Assembly (NCBI GenBank): GCA_009602725.1
Contig: WELB01000122.1
Coordinates: 168,531 to 203,990, forward strand
Length of the DNA stretch: 35,460 bases
Reading direction: 5' to 3'
From: Spirogloea muscicola
Taxonomy: Eukaryota; Streptophyta; Zygnematophyceae; Spirogloeales; Spirogloeaceae
The notes under the pieces are model-generated. The model was not told where the DNA came from and did not search any database. It worked only from the letters and a program-made list of their open reading frames with translations. Shown piece after piece: positions 1 to 8,379 of the stretch. Numbering within the stretch: the first letter of the stretch is position 1; each line of letters starts with the position of its first letter. A program made the position numbers and the translations under genes.

Positions 1-605
1 AAAAAGAAGAGGCCGAGTGGAGTCTCGCGCGCCCGCGCAAGTCGGCCTCGGGGAGCTGGAGCACGGCGGTGGTGTAGGCGGCCTTGTCGACCACTGCCGC
101 GATGCGCGCTTGGACGCGCAAGTCGGCGGTGTGCGCGAGGTGCGCAAAGGATACCGCCTGGCCGGCCAGGTCCGGGTGCGCCGCGAGCAGCTCTTGGTGG
201 GCGGAGCGAAGCGACACCTGGAACGGCAGCGGGCCCATGTCGACCTCCGCCACCGCCTGCTCCAGTGCCCGCCCGGCCGTGGACCAAGAAGCGCTGGGCC
301 ACGGAGGCGGCAGTCTGCGCCCAGCTGCCGAGGTATGCCGCCCGGCAAGAACGAGCGAGCGGGCGCAGGCCGAGACCACCGTGGCTGAGGGGTAGCGCCG
401 CCTGGTGGATAGCTGCTGGCGACTGGAGGAAGCCCTGGTGGCGGACCAGGGCCGCCAAGCTCGCCACCATGCTTGCATCGAAATCTGCATACGCTGCCAA
501 CGCCCCAGGGGACGGCGGAGTGGCCCGCGTCAGGTACTGGGGCCGCTGCCCAATGGCCCTGGTCAACATGGCCAGCGATAATTGCATGTCGTCCAGCCAA
601 AAGCG
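1..605 (-). mobile_element. LINE reverse transcriptase C-terminal part, degenerate
   Basis: The minus strand reads as the C-terminal part of a non-LTR retrotransposon polyprotein. From about 590 down to about 275 one frame is open and carries HQAALPLSHGGLGLRPL followed by AAYLGSWAQ, the 'QAxLPLxxGGLGLRS ... AAYLGSWA' pattern common after the RT domain of algal and plant LINEs. At about 265-280 the sense shifts frame: the continuation (EVDMGPLPFQVSLRSAHQEL onward) is open in another frame to the window edge. That makes it a frameshifted pseudogene, truncated on the left by the window and on the right (upstream) near 605, with no RT catalytic domain in view. It was recognised by motif only; the LINE clade cannot be assigned. 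Confidence 0.72.
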
Positions 606-634
606 CTAAAACACGTGATAAGCGAGACTCGTCC

Positions 635-684
635 AGTAGAGGGCGATGGCTGTGATTGGCAAGCCCAGGAAAAGAATAGGCAAG
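635..684 (+). repeat. Hairpin motif copy (forward)
   Basis: Copy of the dispersed hairpin motif whose consensus core is GGGCGATGGCTGTG, two variable bases, AGGCCAGCCC, then AAAAGAATGGACAA. GGGC/GCCC and TGGC/GCCA form an interrupted stem. This copy has a diverged right arm. Confidence 0.6.
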
Positions 685-716
685 TAAACAACTACTTTTT
701 GCCCCCAGTTCGGCTT

Positions 717-778
717 CTGTCCATTCTTTTTTGGCTGGCTTCTGCCAGCCCCTCTCTTCTATGGGCGAGCTCTTTCTT
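717..778 (-). repeat. Hairpin motif copy (reverse)
   Basis: Inverted copy of the motif with the CCATTCTTTT flank, the GGCTGG/CCAGCC stem and a GGGCGAGCTC tail. It lies just upstream of a plus-strand LINE fragment and closely resembles the copies at 7644-7690 and 7949-8010. Confidence 0.65.
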
Positions 779-814
779 TCTTCTTGCTTCTAAACAGCAG
801 TCCCTGCTGCTAAG

Positions 815-990
815 AGAAGATGCTCTGGCGATGAGTTTGTGGCGCTGGTGATACATTTCCCTCCCGGAAGGGGTCCTTTGCCTTCGCCGTCCATTTTGCG
901 GGCAGGCCGCGCCTTGGCTGCCTCCGGGTTCCGTCAGGGCGACGTTTTCCGCCCTCTGCATCGTCGTGTTTTGTAGTGTAGTCCTTTTCC
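815..990 (+). mobile_element. LINE C-terminal fragment, internally deleted
   Basis: The plus strand reads GDEFVALVIHF, then after an apparent internal deletion LRAGRALAASGFRQGDVF. Both blocks match the copy on the minus strand at 1158-1502 (GDEFIPLAVDV and LRAGRALAAASGFRQGDVF). This is a deleted paralogous copy of the same LINE tail, not a gene. Confidence 0.65.
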
Positions 991-1019
991 GGCATCTTTT
1001 TCTGTTTTGGCTTTGGATG

Positions 1020-1502
1020 TTGGCAGCCCCTCTTCTCTAAAAAGGATGCGCGGCCAGATTGACTGGTGGCTGGGAAAGGCCAGCCCAAAAGAATGGAACA
1101 AAGTCTGAGGGAGCCTGAGTGCGAACGACAAGGACTACGACATCAGCCAGGGAACGCTCAGTAACCTCTAGACAGGAGATGCAGGTCCGAGAAGCTATCT
1201 GGCGGAAAGACGTCGCCCTGACGGAAGCCGGAGGCCGCCGCCAAAGCTCGGCCTGCGCGCAAGTGAACCGCGAAGGCGAGGGACCGCTGCATCGAGACGG
1301 CCAAACGCATACGGAAAACCTGAGCGAGGGACCCGGCTACGTTGAAGCCGGGCTGCTCGCCCTGCTGCCCGAGGCGGCGGGCCGCTGCACGCCGCGCCAG
1401 GCGGTGGAGCAAGTCAAGCCATTTGGAGCCAAAGGCTCCGTGCACGTCCACTGCCAGTGGAATGAACTCGTCGCCCACCGGGTGGTCTCTAAGGGCGAGC
1501 AC
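1020..1502 (-). mobile_element. LINE 3' end: C-terminal ORF plus 3' UTR with hairpin
   Basis: This is the best-preserved LINE tail. The minus strand is open from 1502 to a stop at 1158 and contains DEFIPLAVDVHGAFGSKWLD, then QRSLAFAVHLRAGRALAAA. This agrees with the 'F.P...E..G..G' C-terminal segment seen downstream of the GGLGLRS motif in algal LINE proteins. After the stop, about 140 bases of 3' UTR (1157 to about 1020) end in a hairpin (1065-1106). The segment 1088-1235 is the inverted complement of 7715-7833, so the element is repeated. The copy is 5'-truncated, as is usual for LINE insertions. Confidence 0.7.
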
Positions 1503-1587
1503 TTTCTTCTATTTCTTTTGAGAGCCCAATTGCTGACGTCTTGGAGATTCGTATCCTGCTTCTTTTGCGCCATCCGGCCACGTTCGA

Positions 1588-1630
1588 CCTTGTCCATTTC
1601 TTCGGGCTGGCCTCCCACAGCCACTGCTGA
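1588..1630 (-). repeat. Hairpin motif copy (reverse)
   Basis: Inverted copy: the TTGTCCATTTCTTCGGGCTGG flank and stem are followed by CCTCCCACAGCC, matching the reverse complement of the core. Confidence 0.65.
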
Positions 1631-1749
1631 TCAGTACGGAATGCCGTGGACGTGGTGACCGTTGACTCCGTCAACTCCTCCAGGCCCACCAAGGCGGCGA
1701 CGGAAGCAGTGCACGCGGGTGGCATGGCTGCGCTTGGAAAGTGCGACAG

Positions 1750-2070
1750 TACGCGGATCACCCTGCCAGTGACGAGTTTGTGGCGGTGGCGCTAACAGTT
1801 AGCGTGCACGGGGCGTTTGGCAGTCGGTAGCTGCAACTCCTGCAGCAGCGGGCTATCAATGGTCGTCAATGGCAGCAAGGTGAGCTGCCCGGCTACAACG
1901 CCGGCGGGTAGCTTGCCCAGGTAATCCGAATGGGGCTATCCATCACCTTCCTCCTTCCCAGGCAGTGGAGTGGTGTTGAGTGATGGATGGCCTGAGTGGC
2001 CAAGTACGAAGGCAAGCACAATGGACTTGATTCCCAGGCTCATGCAGTGCACTTGCGGGCAGGCCGCGAT
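1750..2070 (+). mobile_element. LINE C-terminal fragment with internal stops
   Basis: The plus strand reads SDEFVAVALTVSVHGAFGSR, stop, LQLLQQR..., then GELPGYNAGG, stop, LAQVIRM, and later LRAGRDQL. This is colinear with the 1158-1502 minus-strand copy (DEFIPLAVDVHGAFGS ... GFNVAGSLAQVFRM ... LRAGRALA). Two in-frame stops and indels show that it is dead. Confidence 0.62.
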
Positions 2071-2211
2071 CAGCTGCTTCTGGTTTATCGGGGTGCCTTT
2101 TCCCAGGTGGAAGTTCTCAAAGCTGCGGCTGGTGACTTGAGGTCATTGAGCTCCTACTGGTTGTAGCCACTTGCATAGCTGTGTGGTCAAGCTCCTTGCG
2201 GCCCTTTCAAC

Positions 2212-2268
2212 GATGTCCATACTGGGCTGGCTTGCCACAGCCGTCGCCTCATCTGAAAGAGCAGTATC
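2212..2268 (-). repeat. Hairpin motif copy (reverse)
   Basis: Inverted copy with GTCCATACTGGGCTGGC, CACAGCCGTCGCC and a degenerate GAAGAGC-type tail. Confidence 0.65.
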
Positions 2269-2385
2269 GACTTTCTTCAAAGCGGGAGAAGTGGATTGGC
2301 TTGTTTTGGCCTCCCTTTCACTTCTTGCGCATTGCGCGCGCCTTCTCTGTTCTCCAAGGCCTATTGCATTTCCGGCCCCATCGAA

Positions 2386-2442
2386 GTGTGTCGACATACT
2401 TCGGGCGGGCCTCCCACAGCCATCGCCCCTTTGTTGGAAGGC
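2386..2442 (-). repeat. Hairpin motif copy (reverse)
   Basis: Inverted copy with TTCGGGCGGGCCTCCCACAG, then CCATCGCCCC and a TTGGAAG tail. This is one of the most complete copies. Confidence 0.68.
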
Positions 2443-2480
2443 ATTTCTTAAAAACGCAGCTCCTTAAAAGAGAAGGAGGT

Positions 2481-2530
2481 CTAAGTTGGGCATGGCTTTG
2501 GAAGGCCAGCCCAAAAAGAACGGACACCGT
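2481..2530 (+). repeat. Hairpin motif copy (forward)
   Basis: Forward copy with GGGCATGGCT, GAAGGCCAGCCC and AAAAAGAACGGACA. Confidence 0.65.
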
Positions 2531-3925
2531 ACAAAGGGGTGAAGATTCAAAGAACTAGGGAAGCAGGATAGGTGAATCTTTGATACAACGACGTGGGCGT
2601 CCAACGGAGGCTCACGTTTGAGATGCCTATGGCGGCCACAATAATCACATATGTAGAGAAAAGTAATCCTTTCTTGACAAGGATGGTGTGGCTGTGCAAG
2701 GCCAGCTCAGAAGAATGGACGAGATCCTAGGGACAGCCCTACCGTGATAAGAGGTGGGCTGCCAGAGCTCCCAGAGGTCAGCACGTCTTGGCCCTGCAGG
2801 CGGTGGCAGGTGACTGAGTGGCAGCCCAAGATTCAGCAAGCAGGCCGAGCAGACGCCTGCCCCGTATTGGCCCACCCTCTTTCTCGCCTTTCCGGGTTGC
2901 CATCTATCACCAGCCGTCCCCTTTGAATTGCGACTCCTTAAAAGTGGAGTCCCATACAAGGGGTTGGGCATTGGAGTATAAGAGAGCACGCTGCCAGGAG
3001 TGAGAAATTGGTCTTCTAAGGTGAGGTGAGGTACAGAGCTCCTAGATCACCACCATTGAGGCTAAGATGTCCACAGCGAGAACTTAATCAACTTTGCACG
3101 AATGAAATACAGTGGCTGGCTGAGAGAACATATGTGCCCTCAACGGAGCCCCAGGCGGCAAGTTGAGGGGGGTGCAGATAGTAGTCGCGAGACGAAGGAG
3201 CAGGGCAAGATGGCCACCCAAATTTCGCTCATCTGTGCCCCTGTGAGCCTGTCGTTGGTGTGCGCTGGCAATGGCAAGCATCATCTCGCCATTGCCATAC
3301 AAGCTGCGCACTAGAAGATGCATAAGAAAGGCCAGTACCAGCATGCTGGTGAAACAGTTGGCACTCTCATTAAGATAGCTAGGTCATTGCCTGCCAAAGC
3401 CACAGATGTGCAAGAGTATAATATTAATAAGAAAGAGTCAGGCCATATGTAAGGCACCTGTTAATCAATAACCTAACAATCACCTGCCTGTGCAACTTTC
3501 AGCATTTGCTGATGCAAGTGCTGAAAGGAGATGCTTGGATTGCACCCTGGCAGTGTGAGCTGTAAGTATGGGCTGTAAAAGGAGGACTTCAACCATGAGT
3601 GGAAGATATAATACTGCTGATTGAGTTCAGCAGATGGGAAACCGATCAATTTGGTGATGCTTTCTAAAAGCTGTAACTAGTGACCAAGTGCATCACTACT
3701 GTAATTTTTCCAATGTGGACGTGCTAATTTCGTCAATGAACATGCTTGGAGGCTCACTGAAGCAGACAGGCAATAGTCGCACGCATCAAGTGCTGGCCGC
3801 ATGTGGTCTAACTGCGGCATGGCCATCGGTTTGCGCTGCATGTCTTGTAGTCGCTCACGCTTCTGTGGTAAGGCAAGGAGGTGGTCGAAAATGTCAGAGC
3901 AAGAGATGAGAAGCATCCTACTCTA
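2530..3925. other. Non-genic stretch
   Basis: I see no exon series, RNA gene or recognisable protein here. Apart from the hairpin copy at about 2681-2728, the sequence is mixed-composition intergenic DNA and becomes AT-rich toward 3400-3700. Open frames are short and match nothing I know. The right part may hold the 3' UTR of the minus-strand gene that ends near 3926. Confidence 0.5.
2681..2728 (+). repeat. Hairpin motif copy (forward)
   Basis: Forward copy with GGTGTGGCTGTG, CAAGGCCAGCTC and AGAAGAATGGACGAG. Confidence 0.62.
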
Positions 3926-4519
3926 TCAGAACGACTGATGCAGACAACACATGATGGATTCCCCTGGCAGATCAATCAAGCAACTTCCCTTGGTTCCAAC
4001 TTTCACAAACTGTAGATAAGAACTGAATAAGCAGAGCATAGGGTAAATTATTTACCTGCAGCCACACTGAGTTGTCAGTGCACTTGGCCTCGACATAGGC
4101 CTCAAAGTCCGTGTCTTTGTTCACGAGGTCTGTGAACAGGAAGTCCAAGCTCCAGCCATGCACGAATCTGCGAGAATGCTCCGGCTGAAACAACTGGGCC
4201 GCCGTACCATCTCCACATGCTCTGACATATTCAGCAGTAATGAGTGCCGGCAGAGTCGGACGGTTGCTGGCTTCATGGCAGCTACCCGCGGAAGAGTCAT
4301 CAAGAAAAGGTGGAGGGCTGCTATTGCAGGCTCTTGGCTCGGCATCAAAGTGGTGGTCCAGTGCGGCTGCTCCTTCCTGGCCGATCCGGCTGCAGTGATA
4401 CTGGTCGCTCAGATCCAGGTCATGGCCTTTGATGTGCGCCGAAGCCCCCGAGGAGGGAGTCTCGGTGCGCGTCAGGTCCATGAAGACTCTCGAGCACCGT
4501 GAGATAGGAGATATTGAAA
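3926..4519 (-). CDS. Unrecognised protein, 3' exons (partial model)
   Basis: I do not recognise this gene. On the minus strand an exon from about 4519 to 4056 is open, contains the stretch FVHGWSLDFLFTDLVNKDTD followed by FEAYVEAKCTDNSVWLQ, and is followed by a good donor (CAG|GTAAAT). An acceptor (CTACAG) at 4010 joins in phase to FVKVGTKGSCLIDLPGESIM and a TGA stop at 3926-3928. The alternative without splicing reads VNNLPYALLIQFLSTVCESW and stops at 3972. The acidic/aromatic C-terminal block looks like a real folded domain; the N-terminal half of the exon is low-complexity. Upstream exons probably lie at about 4790-5060, where a Cys-rich or Ala-rich GC-rich frame ends in a donor (CAG|GTGGGC). 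The full protein start could not be fixed. Confidence 0.42.
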
Positions 4520-4849
4520 CTGCTTATCACAAGGGCAGCAACAAAGCCGAAGTCAGCATGCCCAGCAGCTGTAAAAAGGCTACATGTGCTTGCTTAGCAC
4601 TGAATGGGCCTGATGAGCTTCTGGATTCTGGGAACGTCGCTCAGGCAGCAAGTGTCTCACAGACGTGGCTTGTTACTATGAGCTGATACAACTGGCCACG
4701 GCGTCCACACTGCTCAAAGCTGGTCTCAGAGGTGACAAATGGCAGACCAGAAACGCGACCAGGAGGTACAGAGGCTTGCATGGCCCACCTGTTAAGGTGG
4801 ACGCCACTGGGCTGTCGCTTTTCCGCTTGCAGCCTTTGCTGGGCGAGCA

Positions 4850-5620
4850 CCCACGCGCAGCCGTGCAGCAGGCATCGTCCCCAACAGCTCCGGCAGCCTT
4901 GTCGCGCCCGTGGGCCCGCCGCTTGCCGCATGCGCACCGCGCAAAGCTCCGGCAGAGCCAGAAGTGCCCGCCGGCGCAGCCCCTCCTGGCGCGCCCGGCT
5001 GCGTCGTCCTCCACGCCTGGCTCGCCGGACGCCGGCAGGAAAGCCGTCGTCCGCATCGAGGGCCGACGGTGGAAGCCAACGGCGGCGACGGCTGAGGCGG
5101 CGAGGGTGGCAATGGGGGGTGCCCAGCGACGGCGGGGCTGGGCGAAGGGCTGTGGGGGGGCGCCGCAATGGGGGGCCCTCCTTCGTTACCTCCGGCCCGT
5201 TTTCCCATCAAAAGCGGCGCGAGCTAGAAGGCAAAAGCCGGCTATGACGGGCGGACGGCGCAGCTCGGGGCCTCCGGGCCGGGGGGGCGCGCGCGCTCAG
5301 ATCACGCCCCGAAATGGCGCGGCCGTGGTAAGGGCTATGTGGTAAGGGATTTGAGGCGCGAGCGGGCGCGGATCCGTGGGTGAAACCCGACTCGCTGCTG
5401 CCCCCCCGCCCGCCCGCCCACTGGCCGCCGGATGCGATGCGATCCTGCGGCCCCGCCCGTACGACCACGTGATCACAGGCGGCCGGGGCGGGGGCTGAAG
5501 GACCGCCAGCTGTCCCCAGTCGTCCCGGGCTCGGGGCGGGACCCTCGCCGCGCGCGGCAGAGTGACGCGTCGTGGGCGACGATGCGCCGTTGCCCGTCGC
5601 CAGCCCGTCGTCCCCTCACC
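4850..5620. promoter_or_regulatory. CpG-rich region, probable 5' end of the minus-strand gene
   Basis: The composition jumps to strongly GC- and CpG-rich, with poly-G and poly-C runs, compared with the flanks. In this window such stretches accompany gene 5' ends (near 8200-8600, 18600-19250, 22700-23060 and 35340-35460). It sits where the unrecognised minus-strand gene should begin. Part of it (4790-5060) may be coding. No core promoter element could be identified. Confidence 0.35.
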
Positions 5621-5650
5621 AAAGAGAAGCAGCGCTTCTCGGAGAGGCAA

Positions 5651-5706
5651 GAAGAGCGACTCTTCCTGTAGAGGGCGATGGCTGTAAGTGGCCAGCCCAA
5701 GAAACA
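5651..5706 (+). repeat. Hairpin motif copy with palindromic leader
   Basis: Forward copy beginning GAAGAGCGACTCTTCC, followed by the TAGAGGGCGATGGCTGTA core and GGCCAGCCCAAGAAA. The leader resembles the perfect palindrome GAAGAGCTCTTC seen in the consensus. Confidence 0.68.
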
Positions 5707-6385
5707 GCTCTGCCAAGGCAGTCGCTGTGAGTCGCCAGCCAAATTACTAAATAAGCAGCGCTTCCCGAACGGAAAATTTCGTGTATTTATAACAAATAAA
5801 GGCCAAATGGCCAAGTACAAGGCAAGCACATCTCAGGACCTACATAGCCTACAGCAGATTGACCTGCTCAGTAACCACGGGTCAAAACATAAAGGTCGCT
5901 AACCGATGCCTGCATACTAGATGTTAATATGAAGCCCTTCTGCCACCAACTAGAGCTCGCCCAGCTTTCTGATGCTAAGCATTAGCCTGAGCACGCTGCA
6001 AACAGGCCGAAACTCCTCGTAGCAAGAACGACAGATATGCAGCTGGCAAGCCCATCTCACTCGGAAACAAATCTGCACGATGTGTGTAGCCTAAATTGGC
6101 AATACTTTGGAGGAGTGTGTGGAAACGAGGACCCAGACAGCCAAAGCTGTCGACTGCCGCTGGCAGGAGCTGATTGCATTGGGGGTAATCGGAGTATCGC
6201 TGCAGCTTACCTTGTTCAGCATCGCCCACTGTGTGGCCAGCGATGTGTGTCGATGCTGGACCCTTTTACGCCTCCGTAACAACGACATCGACCAGGGCCC
6301 GTGGTCCTCCACCAGGTTGCACGCCCACAATGTCAAGTGTGCCGAAGGGGGCGAGGGCTGTGAAAGTAGCAGCCCGTCCGAATGA

Positions 6386-6490
6386 AAGCGATGGCGGGCA
6401 GAGGCCAGCCCAAGAGGAACGAAGAGGGAAGAGGTGAGCTCTTCCAATGGGGTCGAGGGCTGTGAAAGGCCAGTATGCGAAACCTGGACA
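6386..6490 (+). repeat. Two adjacent hairpin motif copies
   Basis: Two forward copies in a row: 6386-6425 (GCGATGGCGGGCAGAGGCCAG and CCCAAGAGGAAC) and 6431-6490 (GAGCTCTTCCAATGGGGTCG then AGGGCTGTGAAAGGCCAG and CCTGGACA). Confidence 0.62.
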
Positions 6491-6589
6491 CAGTTTGAAG
6501 GAGCCGGGAAGCGAGAGACCACTAAAATAGCATGCTCAGCAACTCCGAGTTAGCAGCCATTACTTGGAGACATTAGCAGCACGAATGGA

Positions 6590-6714
6590 GAAGCTCTTCC
6601 ACAATGGGGTGATACCTGTGCAAAGTCAGCCCAGAGACCAATGCCCGAAGGAGAAGAAGCTCTTCCTGATGAATACATGGTTGTGAGAAACCAGCCCAAA
6701 AAATTGACAAGGTC
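6590..6714 (+). repeat. Two adjacent hairpin motif copies
   Basis: Two forward copies: 6590-6642 (GAAGCTCTTCCACAATGGGG, then a diverged stem and CAGCCCAGAG) and 6651-6714 (GAAGAAGCTCTTCC, GGTTGTGAGAAACCAGCCC, AAAAATTGACAAGGTCC). Head-to-tail arrangement continues from the preceding pair. Confidence 0.6.
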
Positions 6715-6839
6715 CGTTCTTCCAGAGTGGCCGGAATGCGCAAACCATGCAGCTACTTGTGCAAGTGTCAATCACAAGTGGCTACTCAGCATCCCCTGTT
6801 CAGCATTCGCAAGTTGGGGTAAGTAGGAGTCGGAATAGA

Positions 6840-7010
6840 GTTGCCACGCCGAGACCCAGAGGCGGCAGCGAAGGCGCGGCCTGCCCGCAAGTGCATGCGA
6901 ACGCCTGGGAACGCTGAAGCGCGATGGAGAGGCGCATACGATACGCCTGGTGCGATCTGGCGGGGTTGAAGCCAGGCTGCTCGCTCTGGTGCCCTCGACA
7001 TCTGCACGAT
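6840..7010 (-). mobile_element. LINE C-terminal fragment
   Basis: The minus strand reads ERAAWLQPRQIAPGVSY..., then RASAFPGVRMHLRAGRAFAA and ASGSRRGNSI. This is colinear with the LINE tail at 1158-1502 (GEQPGFNVAGSLAQVF ... HLRAGRALAAASGFRQGD). It is short and diverged with no 3' UTR in view. Confidence 0.58.
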
Positions 7011-7643
7011 GGTCCGGCACCTCCAACGCGCTTCGAGTCATCGGCGAGCGAGCGCCTGCAGGCCACGAAGAGCCAATAAAGCGCGCGGCTTGGTCGTCGG
7101 CCACGATAAGCCCGTCTTTCTTCTCGGCCTCTCGTCCGCGTCCTTTCTGTCTTCCCTGTTGAGCTCGCTTGGGGAGTAGCTTGAGACCCTTGTCCTTCTG
7201 TTGGAAGGGGCTATCTGCCTGGCGGAAGGACCATCTTGGCTGCGACAGAGGCCTGTCTGCCTGTTTGTGACCCCTGCTGCTTTTGTTTTTTCAAGAACTG
7301 TTTCTTCCGCGTTGCTGACGAAGCGCCAACGTTCTGTGTGGGGAAGGCCGGGGGCCCCACACGGTTTAACCGCTGCTTGTCTTCAAGTGGCCATGATGTC
7401 AAAAGTGGACAACTTGCAGATATGGATGTGAACAAGGCAACCGCCACTTTGCCCGTACAGGAGTAAAAGTCAGCGAACGTGATGGCTGGGGGAGGTGAAT
7501 GCAACCTGACTCGCCAAAAGGCGCCGGAGTTGGTGACGGCGATGGGCTACTACTGCTGGCCCCTTCGGAACTTCGGAAGCCCAAAGAGAATGATGGTCTT
7601 TCAACAGCCCCCGCTCCTTCTAGAAGAGCTCAGTTCCTAGCGC

Positions 7644-7690
7644 TTCCCTGGCTGGCTTCTGCCAGCCCCTCTCTTCTGTGGGCGAGCTCA
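7644..7690 (-). repeat. Hairpin motif copy (reverse)
   Basis: Inverted copy with TGGCTGGCTTCTGCCAGCCC and a GGGCGAGCTC tail, nearly identical to the copy at 717-778. It abuts a LINE tail fragment on its right. Confidence 0.65.
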
Positions 7691-7985
7691 GTCTCTTTTC
7701 CCTGGCCCCCTTCGGCTTCCGTCAGGGCGACGTCTTTCCACCGGCTAGCTACTCGGATCTGCATCTCCATGTCTAGAGGTTACTGAGCGTTCCCTGGCTG
7801 ATGTCTTAGTCGCTCGCGCTCAGGCTCCCTTAGGCCAGCCCAAAAGAATGGACAAACTCTAAGGGGCTGGGAAAGGCCAGCCCAAAAGAATGGACAAACT
7901 CTTTCCCAGCCCCAGTCAATCTGGCCGCGCTTCCTCCCTTCTCGTACTCTGTTCATTCTTTTTTGGGCTGGCTTTTCCAGCCCCT
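7690..7985 (+). mobile_element. LINE 3' end, plus orientation
   Basis: The plus strand carries the end of the LINE ORF (GFRQGDVFPPASYSDLHL) at about 7715-7770 and then its 3' UTR. Bases 7715-7833 are the inverted complement of 1088-1235 with few changes, which proves these are two copies of one repeat. The 3' UTR then contains hairpins at 7830-7903 (inverted relative to the other copy) and 7949-8010. Confidence 0.68.
7830..7903 (+). repeat. Tandem hairpin motif, two copies
   Basis: GGCCAGCCCAAAAGAATGG, then ACAAACTCTAAGGGGCTGGG and a second GGCCAGCCCAAAAGAATGG with the same ACAAACTCT tail. The 19-base core is duplicated exactly, about 43 bases apart. Relative to the surrounding LINE 3' UTR the block is flipped. 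Confidence 0.7.
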
Positions 7986-8010
7986 ATTCTCAATGGGCGA
8001 GCACTTTCAG
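7949..8010 (-). repeat. Hairpin motif copy (reverse)
   Basis: TTCATTCTTTTTTGGGCTGG, CTTTTCCAGCCCC, then CAATGGGCGAGC. In LINE sense orientation this is where the 3' terminal stem-loop is expected. Confidence 0.67.
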
Positions 8011-8261
8011 TTCCTCAGCAACGGCCTTACGTGTGTAGCCCAAATTGGATCAGAGCCGGTCCCACCGGCAGACCCCACCCCGGCGCTGGCCTATCAGGGC
8101 GCTGACGCTCAGCGCGTGACGCTGACGCGAGGGCATGACGTCGGCGGCTGCGGCTGCGGCTGAGGCAGCTGCTCCTCCGGAAAATGCGGCGGGCCGCCCG
8201 CCGGGCTCCGCGGCGTGCGGTGCGCCGGCCCCAGCGCCGCGCAACGGCGCGGACGCCTTCA

Positions 8262-8309
8262 TCCTAAAGCCTTTAATCCATAAATCTTAACCCTGAACCC
8301 TAAGCACCC
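8262..8309 (+). repeat. Degenerate telomere-like heptamers before the HDAC ATG
   Basis: The roughly 48 bases up to the start codon parse as seven variants of CCCTAAA: TCCTAAA, GCCTTTA, ATCCATA, AATCTTA, ACCCTGA, ACCCTAA, GCACCCA. The C-rich strand is the sense strand. Confidence 0.6.
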
Positions 8310-8342
8310 ATGAACGCATCGAGGGCCATGGACACTGTGGCG

Positions 8343-8379
<37 letters not shown>

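Noticed and set aside
5208-5716. Minus-strand open frames in the CpG-rich stretch
   Set aside because: Pro/Arg/Ala-rich translations typical of GC-rich non-coding DNA, with no conserved block and overlapping a repeat motif copy at 5651.
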